Shown here: positions 18,012 through 27,154 of the stretch, one piece after another
Position numbering within the stretch: position 1 is the stretch's first letter
Layout: each line of letters opens with the position of its first letter
Assembly: GCF_001895085.1 (NCBI RefSeq)
Contig: NZ_BDFD01000018.1
Coordinates: forward strand, 1-52,787
Direction: 5' to 3'
Length of the DNA stretch: 52,787 nucleotides
Origin: Mariprofundus micogutta
GTDB taxonomy: Bacteria > Pseudomonadota > Zetaproteobacteria > Mariprofundales > Mariprofundaceae
Program-made: the position numbers and the translations under genes
Notes under the pieces: generated by a model
Databases searched by the model: none
What the model saw: only the letters and a program-made list of their open reading frames with translations
What the model was told of the DNA's origin: nothing

Positions 18012-19478
18012 ATGAAAAATGAACAGGGGCTGCGCCGAATCGCTGTCGATCCGGTCACGCGTGTTGAAGGTCACGGCAAGATCACGTTGCTGCTTGATGA
18101 TGAAAACCATGTGCGGGAAGCGCGTTTTCACATCGTTGAATTCCGCGGTTTTGAGAAGTTCATTCAGGGCCGCCCCTACTGGGAGGTTCCTTATTTTGTG
18201 CAGCGCCTGTGCGGCATCTGTCCGGTTTCCCATCATCTGGCAGCTGCCAAAGCTGTGGACCAACTGGTCGGTGTTTATGACCTGACTCCGACCACAGAGA
18301 AACTGCGCAAGCTACTGCATTTCGGTCAGACCTTGCAGAGCCATGCGCTGCACTTCTTTCATCTCTCCTCACCCGATCTTTTGTTCGGTTTCGGCTCCAA
18401 TCTGCAACATCGCAATATTGTCGGTGTGATCGAGGATTATCCGGATCTGGCACTGAAAGGCGTAAAGCTTCGTAAATACGGTCAACAGGTAATCGAAGTC
18501 ATTGCAGGCAAACGCATCCATGGTGCAGCAACCGTACCCGGAGGCATGAATAAGGCACTGACCATGGCAGAGCGTGACCGGCTTCTGGTCGATATCAATG
18601 ATATTCTGACCTGGGCTCAGGATGCTGTGACACTGAACGAAAAAATTCATACCGAACACCCTGAAAACCACGGCTTTGGCCGTTTACACAGCAACTATCT
18701 GAGCATGGTCGGAAAAAGCGGTGAACTGGAACTCTATCATGGCGGTTTGCGTGCCAGTCGTCCCGGTGGTGCAAACATCTTTGATCAGTTCGACTATCGC
18801 GGTTACTACAATATCATCCGCGAAGAGGTTCGCTCATGGTCGTACATGAAATTCCCGTATTTGACTGAACTCGGTCGCGATGATGGCTGGTATCGCGTTG
18901 GCCCGCTGGCGCGGATCAACAACTGCGATTTCATCTCCACACCACTGGCCGAAGCTGCTCGCAAACGTTTTGTCGAGTTCGGCAATGGCGGATTCGTACA
19001 TGATACGCTGGCCTATCACTGGGCACGCATGATTGAGGTGCTGCACTGCGCTGAATCCATCCATGAGTTACTGCTTGATCAGGATATCACCGGCACTGAT
19101 CTGCTCATGAAAGGTGAAAAACAGGAAGAAGGTATAGGCGTGATCGAAGCACCGCGCGGCACCCTCTTCCACCATTATAAAGTCAATGAAGATGGCACGA
19201 TCAAAAAAGCCAACCTGATTGTTTCAACCACGAGTAATAATCAGGCCATGAATGAATCAGTACGCTCGGTCGCCAACGAATATCTGGATGGCAACGAAAT
19301 CACTGAAGGCTTATTGAATCACCTGGAAGTCGCCATCCGCGCCTATGACCCATGCCTGTCATGTGCAACACATGCACTCGGCAAGATGCCGCTGGAAATC
19401 GAATTACTGAATAGCAATGGGAAAGCTGTGGATCGCATCGCCAAAGGCTCTAACGGCAGCATTACCCGTACGCTTTGA
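18012..19478 (+). CDS. hoxH: NAD-reducing hydrogenase large subunit HoxH
   Basis: The catalytic [NiFe] subunit. Both nickel-binding motifs are present: L1 RLCGICPVSH near residue 60 and L2 DPCLSCATHALG near the C-terminus. About 30 residues follow the L2 motif, so the protein is made as a precursor to be cut after the His by HoxW, which is encoded next. The start at 18012 is preferred because AAGGAG lies 7 bases upstream; an in-frame ATG at 17994 would overlap hoxY. The product is 488 residues, normal for HoxH. The hyp maturation genes are not in the window. Confidence 0.94.
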   Translation: MKNEQGLRRIAVDPVTRVEGHGKITLLLDDENHVREARFHIVEFRGFEKFIQGRPYWEVPYFVQRLCGICPVSHHLAAAKAVDQLVGVYDLTPTTEKLRKLLHFGQTLQSHALHFFHLSSPDLLFGFGSNLQHRNIVGVIEDYPDLALKGVKLRKYGQQVIEVIAGKRIHGAATVPGGMNKALTMAERDRLLVDINDILTWAQDAVTLNEKIHTEHPENHGFGRLHSNYLSMVGKSGELELYHGGLRASRPGGANIFDQFDYRGYYNIIREEVRSWSYMKFPYLTELGRDDGWYRVGPLARINNCDFISTPLAEAARKRFVEFGNGGFVHDTLAYHWARMIEVLHCAESIHELLLDQDITGTDLLMKGEKQEEGIGVIEAPRGTLFHHYKVNEDGTIKKANLIVSTTSNNQAMNESVRSVANEYLDGNEITEGLLNHLEVAIRAYDPCLSCATHALGKMPLEIELLNSNGKAVDRIAKGSNGSITRTL

Positions 19479-19975
19479 GCACCGCGAAAATACTGATATT
19501 CGCTTACGGCAACCCCGGTCGCGGCGACGATGCGCTCGGGCCTGAATTGACTGCTGCCATTGAGTTAGAGAAACTGCCTGATGTCGAATGTCAGACCGAC
19601 ATGCAACTGCAGGTGGAACATGTCATCGATCTCATGGATCGGGAACTGATCCTGTTCATCGATGCCGATGCCTCATGCGCTGAACCGTTCCATTTCTCTG
19701 AAATCAGTGGCGCAAAAGATGATAGTTACACCAGCCATGCCATGACACCGCATGCCCTGCTACATGCCTATCGAACTGTATATAAAACAGATCCTCCCCC
19801 TGCGTTTCTGCTGCGCATTCGTGGGTTTCAGTTCGAACTCGGCAGTCCCATGAGTGTGAAAGCCTCAAGCAATCTCGACGCTGCTACAGTTTTCGTCCGA
19901 AATCTGAGCATGGAAAAAACTATTTCGTTCTGGCGAGAATCTGTTTCCCAAGGGTACATCACAAGGTCTGAATAG
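19475..19975 (+). CDS. hoxW: Hydrogenase maturation protease HoxW
   Basis: A 166-residue HycI/HoxW-type endopeptidase that trims the C-terminal extension of HoxH after nickel insertion. Seen are the N-terminal motif YGNPGRGDDALG, an acidic metal-binding FIDAD segment and a SHAMTPHALL histidine segment, the expected nickel-contacting residues. The start is a TTG at 19475 overlapping the hoxH stop by 4 bases (TTGA), and the product starts STAKILIFAYGNPG in normal register. Its place directly after hoxH fits its substrate. Confidence 0.85.
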   Translation: MSTAKILIFAYGNPGRGDDALGPELTAAIELEKLPDVECQTDMQLQVEHVIDLMDRELILFIDADASCAEPFHFSEISGAKDDSYTSHAMTPHALLHAYRTVYKTDPPPAFLLRIRGFQFELGSPMSVKASSNLDAATVFVRNLSMEKTISFWRESVSQGYITRSE

Positions 19976-20166
19976 CTTCAATCCAATAACCGATAGCAAA
20001 CTTTTGGTGATACTGGCTTTAATCAGACAGTGCTTCATCAAAGCCGAAAAACCTCCGGTACCATCCTGATGCATTCCCGACTAATATATCGGCCGTGCTG
20101 TTGAGTCGGGCATTCAGGCCCCTCCAGCAGAACAACAGTTATCAGTAAAAGTGAGAGTGAACAAAT

Positions 20167-20889
20167 ATGGGAAGAGCATATCAGAACCGCAAAGAATCCA
20201 TGGCCAAGACCGCCGGAGCAAAAACCAAGGTTTATTCCAAATACGGCAGAGAAATCTATGTGTGTGCCAAAAGTGGTGGCACCGACCCCAATGGTAACCT
20301 GTCGTTACGTCGACTGATGGATAATGCAAAAAAAGATCAGGTTCCCACTCATGTTATCGAACGGGCACTTGAAAAAGCCAGCGGTGTCGGTGGTGAAGAT
20401 TATGCTACTGCCCGTTACGAAGGTTTTGGACCCGGTGGCTGCATGGTTATCGTGGACTGTCTGACCGACAACTCTACCCGCACATTCAATGATGTTCGTC
20501 TCTGCTTTACAAAAAATGGTTCCAAACTTGGAGGCCCCGGCTCAGTGGCCCACATGTTTGACCATCAGGCTGTATTTGTATTCAAGGGTGATGACGAAGA
20601 TGCGGTACTCGAAACACTGATGATGGCTGATATCGATGTCAGCGATATTGAATGTGAAGATGGCATGATCACTGTGCTTGCCCCTAACACCGAGTTCTTT
20701 AAAATCAAAACCGCACTCACCGAAGCCAGCCCGGATATTGAATTTGAAGTTGATGACATCTCATACGAACCCCAGACCCTGTGCAGTGTCAGTGGTGAAG
20801 ATGCTGTAACGTTTGAAAAATTTCTTGATGCTTTGAATGACTGCGATGATGTGCAAAAGGTTTATCACAACGCAGAGCTCGATAATTAA
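20167..20889 (+). CDS. YebC/PmpR-family protein (YeeN type)
   Basis: A 240-residue member of the YebC/TACO1 family. The start [20 protein letters not shown] and the segment [19 protein letters not shown] mark the YeeN-type subgroup; EGFGPGG and GSVAHMF are also family motifs. Family members act as transcriptional regulators and, as recently reported, as ribosome-associated factors that ease translation of difficult stretches such as proline runs. The length is normal. A strong terminator follows, so it is probably a single-gene transcript. An inverted pair CCCGACT/AGTCGGG (20076-20082 and 20104-20110) lies upstream. Confidence 0.9.
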   Translation: MGRAYQNRKESMAKTAGAKTKVYSKYGREIYVCAKSGGTDPNGNLSLRRLMDNAKKDQVPTHVIERALEKASGVGGEDYATARYEGFGPGGCMVIVDCLTDNSTRTFNDVRLCFTKNGSKLGGPGSVAHMFDHQAVFVFKGDDEDAVLETLMMADIDVSDIECEDGMITVLAPNTEFFKIKTALTEASPDIEFEVDDISYEPQTLCSVSGEDAVTFEKFLDALNDCDDVQKVYHNAELDN

Positions 20890-20920
20890 GCGGATCAGAA
20901 AGCAAAAACGATCCAAACAG

Positions 20921-20950
20921 AAGGCCTCGCAATATTGCGAGGCCTTTTTT
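20921..20950 (+). terminator. Rho-independent terminator after the YebC-type gene
   Basis: A perfect palindrome AAGGCCTCGCAA/TTGCGAGGCCTT with a two-base loop is followed by a run of T residues to 20950. Confidence 0.9.
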
Positions 20951-21072
20951 GTTTTCAGCGTCAGATTCACCGGGCATGGACAAAATCAGCGGATAGTGAG
21001 AAAATTTTATAAACGGCTGACTTCCACATCTGTACGGACTGGCGTGAAAGTCACAGTGAAGGAGAGACGGAT

Positions 21073-23781
21073 ATGGTAGATGGCCAGACCAACCAGGCTC
21101 CCAACTGGCATGCCTGTGAAGTCGAGGATGCCTTTGCAAAGTCAGGTTCAACTCCTGATGGCCTGCTGTCCGATGAGATCGAAAAGCGACTACAGGAGTA
21201 TGGCCCCAATCGCCTGAAACCTCAGGATAAGCAAAGCCCATTGATGCGTTTTCTGATGCAATTTCACAATGTATTAATTTATGTATTGATCGGTGCAGGC
21301 ATCGTTACATCTTTGCTCGGACATTGGGTAGATAGTGGCGTGATATTCGCAGTAGTCATTGTCAATGCCATCATTGGTTATCTTCAGGAAGGCAAAGCGG
21401 AAAAAGCTCTGGATGCTATCCGGAATATGCTGTCGCAACAGGCCATGGTGAAGCGTGATGGCCATTTCGTAAGTCTTGCAGCAGAAGAGCTGGTACCCGG
21501 TGATATCATATCCCTGCAATCAGGTGACAGGGTTCCGGCTGACTTGCGTCTGTTCAAAACACGGGAATTGCGTATCGAAGAGGCAATGCTCACCGGCGAA
21601 TCGCTGCCGGCAGAGAAATCCACGCAGACTGTTACTGAAGATGCAGCCATTGGAGATCGAAATAATCTCGCATATTCAGGTACGCTGGTTACCTACGGAC
21701 AAGGACAGGGACTGGTCATTGCCACAGGGGACAACACCGAAATTGGACGCATCAGTGGCATGCTTCGTCACGTTCAGAGCCTGACCACGCCACTGCTCAA
21801 GCAGATGACACTCTTTGGCCAAAGGCTCACCATCGGTATCGCTGGACTCGCCGCCATCACTTTTGCTTTCGGCATCCTGTTTCAGAATTATTCTGCCAGT
21901 GACATGTTTCTGGCAGCCGTTGGACTGGCTGTAGCAGGTATCCCGGAGGGCTTACCTGCCATCATGACCATTACACTGGCTATAGGTGTGCAACGCATGG
22001 CCAGGAAGAATTCGATTATTCGCCGTCTTCCAGCAGTAGAAACACTGGGCTCTGTCACGGTGATCTGCTCGGATAAAACAGGTACGCTAACCCGCAATGA
22101 AATGACTGTAAGCACAGTTACCACAGCCACAGGCATCGTGGAAGTTACTGGAAGCGGCTATGACCCACATGGCACATTCATGCAGGATGGCCTGGAAATC
22201 AGTCTTGAACATCACCCGCAGCTACATGAAATGGCGCAGGCCGCACTGTTATGTAATGACGCCAGAATCAGTGAAGCTGAAGGCGACTGGCAGATGCAGG
22301 GAGATCCTACAGAAGGAGCTCTGGTGACACTCGCCTTGAAAGCCGGCCTGCAACAAGCTCATTATCAGACACAGTTCCCGCGCATTGATGCTATCCCATT
22401 TGAATCCGAACACCGATTCATGGCTTCCTTACATCACGATCATAATGGGCATGGATTCGTTTATATTAAAGGTGCTCCTGAACGCGTTCTGGAAATGTGC
22501 AGCCTGGAGCGTAAAGGTGGTGAAGACATGCCGCTGAATCAGCAGCATTGGGAATCATGCATCAACGATATCGCTGCACGTGGACAACGCCTGCTAGCCA
22601 TCGCCTTCAGGACTGTAGCGGGAGATAAGCAGGCACTCAGTTTTAAAGATGTGCAGGGTGAACTGACGCTGCTTGGCATGGTCGGCATCATCGATCCTCC
22701 TCGCGAAGAAGCAATTACTGCTGTTAATGCCTGCCAGAACGCCGGTATTCGCGTCAAAATGATTACTGGCGACCATAGCATCACAGCTCTTGCCATCGCT
22801 GCACAGATGGGAATTGGCGATGGTGTTTCAGTCGTCAATGGCGTTGAAATGAGCAAATGCAGTAAAGAAGAACTGCAACAGATCGCTCAGCAATCCGATG
22901 TGTTCGCACGCGTTTCTCCTGAACAGAAACTGCAACTGGTTACCGCTCTGCAAGCCAGTGGCGAAGTGGTGTCGATGACCGGTGATGGTGTGAATGATGC
23001 ACCGGCGCTGAAACGCGCCGATGTCGGGGTAGCTATGGGCATCAATGGTACCGAAGTGGCCAAAGAAGCTTCTGAAATGGTACTGGCAGATGATAATTTC
23101 GCGTCTATCGCTCGTGCTGTCGAAGAGGGTCGTACGGTTTACGACAATCTGAAAAAATCGATTATGTTTATTCTGCCCACCAATGGCGGTGAAGCCTTCA
23201 TCATCATCGCTGCTATCATCATGGGCAGTGCACTGCCAATCACACCTGCACAGATTCTCTGGGTGAACATGATTACCGCAGTCACACTGGCCCTGACCCT
23301 GGCCTTTGAGCCACCGGAACAGAATGTCATGCAGCGCCCCCCGCGTGACTCAGGGGAGCCGATACTCTCAGGTTTTCTTCTCTGGCGGATATTGTTTGTT
23401 TCACTGATCATTGTAGCGGGTACTTTCGGCCTGTTTTTGTGGGAACAGGCTCAGGGTTCATCGCTACAAGTCTCACGTAGTGTGGCTGTCAACACACTGG
23501 TAATGTTCGAAATTTTTTATCTGTTCAGTTCCCGCTATCTGCTGGCTCCTTCACTTACGCATGAGGGAATAAGCGGCAACCGTTATGCGCTATATGCCAT
23601 TGCTCTGCTGATCACCTTCCAGATCATCTTCACCTACACCCCACCCATGCAGCTGATGTTTGGCACTGCCAATATGAGTATCGATGCCTGGATCAGGGTT
23701 GTAACGGTAGCAAGCTCGGTACTGTTCCTTGTAGAAGCGGAAAAATTATTCCTGAGAGTTTTAGCGCGCCGCAAACAGTGA
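21073..23781 (+). CDS. P2-type cation-transporting ATPase
   Basis: A 902-residue P-type ATPase with all the catalytic signatures: an N-terminal cation-ATPase domain, the actuator motif LTGES, the phosphorylation site SDKTGTLTRNE, and MTGDH and TGDGVNDAPAL in the P domain. The transport site has the SERCA-like TM4 motif IPEGLPA and TM5 NGGE. TM6 reads VNMITAVTLAL, with Ala where SERCA-type Ca2+ pumps have the ligand Asp in NLVTDG. It is therefore in the PacL/SERCA-like superfamily, but the ion cannot be assigned. The start has GGAGAG upstream. It stands alone after a terminator and converges on fmt with a 14-base gap. Confidence 0.9.
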   Translation: MVDGQTNQAPNWHACEVEDAFAKSGSTPDGLLSDEIEKRLQEYGPNRLKPQDKQSPLMRFLMQFHNVLIYVLIGAGIVTSLLGHWVDSGVIFAVVIVNAIIGYLQEGKAEKALDAIRNMLSQQAMVKRDGHFVSLAAEELVPGDIISLQSGDRVPADLRLFKTRELRIEEAMLTGESLPAEKSTQTVTEDAAIGDRNNLAYSGTLVTYGQGQGLVIATGDNTEIGRISGMLRHVQSLTTPLLKQMTLFGQRLTIGIAGLAAITFAFGILFQNYSASDMFLAAVGLAVAGIPEGLPAIMTITLAIGVQRMARKNSIIRRLPAVETLGSVTVICSDKTGTLTRNEMTVSTVTTATGIVEVTGSGYDPHGTFMQDGLEISLEHHPQLHEMAQAALLCNDARISEAEGDWQMQGDPTEGALVTLALKAGLQQAHYQTQFPRIDAIPFESEHRFMASLHHDHNGHGFVYIKGAPERVLEMCSLERKGGEDMPLNQQHWESCINDIAARGQRLLAIAFRTVAGDKQALSFKDVQGELTLLGMVGIIDPPREEAITAVNACQNAGIRVKMITGDHSITALAIAAQMGIGDGVSVVNGVEMSKCSKEELQQIAQQSDVFARVSPEQKLQLVTALQASGEVVSMTGDGVNDAPALKRADVGVAMGINGTEVAKEASEMVLADDNFASIARAVEEGRTVYDNLKKSIMFILPTNGGEAFIIIAAIIMGSALPITPAQILWVNMITAVTLALTLAFEPPEQNVMQRPPRDSGEPILSGFLLWRILFVSLIIVAGTFGLFLWEQAQGSSLQVSRSVAVNTLVMFEIFYLFSSRYLLAPSLTHEGISGNRYALYAIALLITFQIIFTYTPPMQLMFGTANMSIDAWIRVVTVASSVLFLVEAEKLFLRVLARRKQ

Positions 23782-23795
23782 ACGGACGAGTTGAA

Positions 23796-24728
23796 TCAGC
23801 TGAGCGGCTCACCAACCCTGAGTTGGGCACCTCTTAAGAAGTCTGCAGCACTCATTGCCTTTTTACCCTCAGGTTGCAGTTCAGTAATGCGGTATACAGA
23901 GGCCTCGGAGCAACTGATATCAAGTGCTGCATCAACTGCGACCACACTGCCCTGATTCAGGTCCGTCGTGACTGGCAAAAGCTCACCGGCAATCAGCTTT
24001 AGCCATTTGCCATTGCACATGGTACGCACACCGGGACGGGGCGAAAAACAGCGCACTAAACGGTCTACTTCAGCCGCTGACATGGACCAGTCAATGATGC
24101 GCTCTTCGTTGGTGATCTTCTTCGCGTAAGTCACACCGGCTTGCTGCTGTGGTTCCGGTTGAAGGCCTGCAGCAATTTTCGGCAATGTCTCAACAAGTAA
24201 TGCCGCACCCATCGGGGCCAGTTTAAACCACAATTCAGAACCTGTTGTCATAGCTGTAATGGGCAATGTACGGCAGGCATAAACAGCACCGGTATCCAGC
24301 CCCTCCTCCATCTGCATAATGCATACGCCGGTCTCATTATCTCCGGCCAGCAGGGAGCGCTCAATGGGAGCCGCACCGCGCCAGCGTGGAAGCAGTGAGG
24401 CATGTACATTGACTGGCGCTACAGTGACCGCATCAAGCCACGATTTAGGCAAAATCATACCGAAAGCCACAACCACAAGCATGTCAGCCTGTTTACTCTC
24501 AAGCCATGCCAAAGCCTCATCATTATCACGTATTTTTTCCGGAGTAATAACATCGACACCTGCATCAATAGCAGCCTGTTTGACCGGTGTTGGGCTAAGT
24601 TTCATGCCACGACCGGATTTACGATCAGGCTGTGAGACGACACCAACTACATCCATGCCTTCTGCCTCTATCAGGGCATTCAGACAGGGAACGGAAAACC
24701 CGGGCGTACCGGCAAACACTATGCGCAT
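23796..24728 (-). CDS. fmt: Methionyl-tRNA formyltransferase
   Basis: A 310-residue enzyme that formylates initiator Met-tRNA using 10-formyl-tetrahydrofolate. Seen are the start MRIVFAGTPGFSVPCLNAL, the catalytic segment VNVHASLLPRWRGAAPIERS and the C-terminal OB-like domain. The length is typical. It is the last gene of the run that begins with rnfA, following def as in most bacteria. The 48-base gap to def contains a perfect 13-bp hairpin. Confidence 0.95.
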   Translation of the reverse strand: MRIVFAGTPGFSVPCLNALIEAEGMDVVGVVSQPDRKSGRGMKLSPTPVKQAAIDAGVDVITPEKIRDNDEALAWLESKQADMLVVVAFGMILPKSWLDAVTVAPVNVHASLLPRWRGAAPIERSLLAGDNETGVCIMQMEEGLDTGAVYACRTLPITAMTTGSELWFKLAPMGAALLVETLPKIAAGLQPEPQQQAGVTYAKKITNEERIIDWSMSAAEVDRLVRCFSPRPGVRTMCNGKWLKLIAGELLPVTTDLNQGSVVAVDAALDISCSEASVYRITELQPEGKKAMSAADFLRGAQLRVGEPLS

Positions 24729-24753
24729 CGCTGATTCCTTTTCACTATCGCAG

Positions 24754-24783
24754 CAATTAAACCAATACCCATTGGTTTAATTG
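24754..24783 (-). promoter_or_regulatory. Perfect AT-rich hairpin between def and fmt
   Basis: A 13-bp inverted repeat CAATTAAACCAAT/ATTGGTTTAATTG with a 4-base loop spans the def stop codon (24777-24779). No T-run follows on either strand, so it is not a normal terminator. It may act as an RNA processing or stability element in the def-fmt message; this is an inference. Confidence 0.5.
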
Positions 24784-25325
24784 CCTTGCTTAAACAGTTT
24801 CTTCATTTTGTTGGTGATCATTCTTCGTTTGAGCGGCGAGAGATAATCGATAAACAATTTGCCATCCAGATGATCGAATTCATGCTGTAAAGCCACGGCT
24901 TGGAAACCTTCAAAATCGGCTTCGTGCTGCGTCCCTTCTTCGTCAAACCAGCGCAGACGGACAGCCGCAGGGCGTGACACATTGGCATATTGTTCCGGCA
25001 CCGACAGACATCCCTCTTCCCAGCTTGCCATCTCATCTGATTTCCAGACAAACTCAGGATTTATCCACACTTTTAAATCGCGCTTGCCACCCGCCTCATC
25101 CGAATCATGGCGCACCTCTTCAGAACGCCAGAGAATATCGGTAACTGCTACGCGAAATGGTACACCAATCTGCGTAGAAGCCAGCCCCACACCCGGCGCG
25201 TCATACATGGTGTCAGCCAGATCCTGAATCAGCTGTTTAACGTCATCAGAGAGTGGAAATTCCACCTCTTTTGCTATCTCGCGCAGCTTATCATCGGGAT
25301 GAATAAGAATGTCTCGAATTGCCAT
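24777..25325 (-). CDS. def: Peptide deformylase
   Basis: A 182-residue metalloenzyme that removes the N-terminal formyl group from new proteins. All three motifs are seen: GVGLASTQIG, EEGCLSVPE and the metal site HEFDHLDG. The length is slightly above the usual ~170. Its start overlaps the stop of the tautomerase gene by one base (TGATG), tying it to the upstream rnf run. It is followed by fmt. Confidence 0.95.
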   Translation of the reverse strand: MAIRDILIHPDDKLREIAKEVEFPLSDDVKQLIQDLADTMYDAPGVGLASTQIGVPFRVAVTDILWRSEEVRHDSDEAGGKRDLKVWINPEFVWKSDEMASWEEGCLSVPEQYANVSRPAAVRLRWFDEEGTQHEADFEGFQAVALQHEFDHLDGKLFIDYLSPLKRRMITNKMKKLFKQGN

Positions 25326-25663
25326 CAGAATGTACCGCCTTTCCAGCCGAACATGGCACGTTCCGGTGCAGCAAACTCGATATAGATACGCGCCGGATCA
25401 ATGTGTAATTGTTCGCAGAGCAGTTCAGAAATCTGTTTGGATAATGCTGCAGTCTGCCCCGTAGTCAGACCAAGGCTTTTCAGTTCTACAAATGCCAGTG
25501 GCATATCAGAACCTGCAAACAACATGGATTGCTGATCGCTCAGTTCAACCATGACATACGACTCAGGCTTGGATAGTGCAGCAGCTGTTGCTTGAGAGCA
25601 GAGTGTTAGAAAGTCAGTGTGGTTTCCTACCACCACATTGGTATGCACATGCAAATATGGCAT
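25325..25663 (-). CDS. MIF/phenylpyruvate tautomerase-like protein
   Basis: A 112-residue member of the tautomerase (MIF) superfamily. Pro2, the catalytic base after removal of Met, is present (MPYLHVHTN), and a Lys follows at about residue 32 (ALSKPESYVMVEL). The C-terminal part PARIYIEF resembles MIF. The physiological substrate in bacteria is unknown. One-base overlaps at both ends place it in the same transcript as the small membrane protein and def. Confidence 0.8.
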   Translation of the reverse strand: MPYLHVHTNVVVGNHTDFLTLCSQATAAALSKPESYVMVELSDQQSMLFAGSDMPLAFVELKSLGLTTGQTAALSKQISELLCEQLHIDPARIYIEFAAPERAMFGWKGGTF

Positions 25664-25893
25664 CAGCTTTCCTCCTTCTTCGCAGCCTCAACTTCTTTCT
25701 GACTGTCAGCTTTCTGAATCTCTGACTGCTGGTCAGAAGACTGCTGTTGAGCCAGCCATTCAAGATTCCTTTTTGCCTGCTCTTCACGTTCCTGATTTTT
25801 TCCGTGCCGCATGCGAGCAGTGGCAACATAAGAAATCCACCAGAGAAAAGCGCCTACAACAACGACAATCGACCAGAACTCCAAAGTACTCAC
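25663..25893 (-). CDS. Small single-span membrane protein downstream of rnfE
   Basis: A 76-residue protein with one N-terminal membrane helix (about 6-24, FWSIVVVVGAFLWWISYVA) followed by a highly charged cytoplasmic tail rich in Glu, Gln and Lys that is probably a coiled coil. It overlaps rnfE by 4 bases and the tautomerase gene by one base, so it is co-translated with the Rnf subunits. It does not resemble RnfH. It may be an accessory part of the Rnf complex or an unrelated passenger; no function is claimed. Confidence 0.65.
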   Translation of the reverse strand: MSTLEFWSIVVVVGAFLWWISYVATARMRHGKNQEREEQAKRNLEWLAQQQSSDQQSEIQKADSQKEVEAAKKEES

Positions 25894-26540
25894 GATTGCG
25901 CCTCCACAGCTTCATTCTGTACAAGCTGTGCCTGTTGCTCAGCTCTAGCCTTGAGTTTGCGATTGATCAGGTTCACCCCTGCAAGAATAAATCCCAGCGC
26001 GATGAATGCACCCGGCGGCAGGATAAACATCAGCATGTCCGGATAGGAGCTGCCGAATACAGACAGACCAAAAATTTCGCCCTGACCGAACAGCTCGCGA
26101 ACACCACCGAGCAACACCAGTGCAAAAGTAAATCCTGCGCCGACGGCAATCGCATCCACCAGCGAATCGGAAAGACTGTTTTTACTGGCAAAGGCTTCAG
26201 CACGGCCAAGGATGGCGCAGTTCACTACAATCAATGGAATAAACAGCCCCAGCACCAGATACATTTCATGCATCCATGCATTCATAGCCATGCCGACGAT
26301 AGTGACAAATGCTGCAATAATGGTGATATAAGCAGGAATACGGACATTCTTTGGAATCACTCCGCGAATCAATGACACCACGAGATTGGAGCCCAGCAGC
26401 ACCAACATGGTAGCTGCACCCATCCAGAATCCGTTTTCAGCAGAAGTGGTCACGCCGAGCAGCGGACACATGCCAAGTAGTTGTGCAAAGATGGCATTGT
26501 TGTGCCAGAAGCCATCAAAAAATACTTCAGACTTGTTCAT
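25890..26540 (-). CDS. rnfE: Rnf electron-transport complex subunit RnfE
   Basis: A 216-residue polytopic membrane subunit with about six helices, homologous to RnfA and NqrD. The conserved cysteine segments LGMCPLLG and VNCAILGRAEA are present; in related complexes these cysteines hold an intramembrane [2Fe-2S] cluster shared with RnfA. It overlaps rnfG and the following small gene by 4 bases each. Confidence 0.93.
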   Translation of the reverse strand: MNKSEVFFDGFWHNNAIFAQLLGMCPLLGVTTSAENGFWMGAATMLVLLGSNLVVSLIRGVIPKNVRIPAYITIIAAFVTIVGMAMNAWMHEMYLVLGLFIPLIVVNCAILGRAEAFASKNSLSDSLVDAIAVGAGFTFALVLLGGVRELFGQGEIFGLSVFGSSYPDMLMFILPPGAFIALGFILAGVNLINRKLKARAEQQAQLVQNEAVEAQS

Positions 26541-27154
26541 TTCGCACCTCCACTTTTTTCACCGTTTACGGTGGCAAGCATTAATTCCCGGTTGCTGTTA
26601 AAAAACTGTAAAGCACGACTGACTGCCTTGACCACAGCACGCGGTGTAATCGTAGCTCCGGTAAACTGATCAAAATCACCACCGTCCTTTTTCACTTTCC
26701 AGTTTCGACTATCGATGGTTTGATCAACAAAAGCTGCCAGCCAGCTATCATTATTCACAATCCCGTCACCCAGCCCCGGCGTTTCCTTGTGGCTGGTCAC
26801 ACGAATCGCATGAATATTGCCATCAGGAGAGACGCCGACAAGGATGCGAATCGAACCCGCATAACCGTCCCTGGCAATGACTTCCCAGGCAAATCCACTA
26901 ATCCGACCTGTTTTGGTTTTACCCGGATAGACGGAAACAGCCTGTTTGTCTTTACCGATTTTAAACATGTCCGACTGCGCATCATTGGCATGCGCCGGCA
27001 AAACCTGCGTAAGTGCTTTGTGCAGTGCCTCTTTCTCGGCCTGCGCAATTGGTTCGCGTGTAAGCATATCGGTCAGCCCCAGCAATACTGCTGCGACTGC
27101 CGCCACAACAAACAGGGCCATCACCATCTGAATCTGTTCGCGATCAAACTTCAT
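26537..27154 (-). CDS. rnfG: Rnf complex subunit RnfG (flavinylated)
   Basis: A 205-residue protein with one N-terminal membrane helix (about 8-30) and a periplasmic FMN-binding domain. The flavinylation motif TGATITPRAV is intact, with Thr as the expected site of covalent FMN attachment by ApbE. A segment SHKETPGLGDGI is also typical. It overlaps rnfE and rnfD by 4 bases each. No apbE gene is in the window. Confidence 0.94.
   Translation of the reverse strand: MKFDREQIQMVMALFVVAAVAAVLLGLTDMLTREPIAQAEKEALHKALTQVLPAHANDAQSDMFKIGKDKQAVSVYPGKTKTGRISGFAWEVIARDGYAGSIRILVGVSPDGNIHAIRVTSHKETPGLGDGIVNNDSWLAAFVDQTIDSRNWKVKKDGGDFDQFTGATITPRAVVKAVSRALQFFNSNRELMLATVNGEKSGGAK

Noticed and set aside
25663-25893. 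RnfH as the identity of the 76-residue protein after rnfE
   Set aside because: RnfH is a soluble ubiquitin-like protein; this product has a membrane helix and a charged tail instead.
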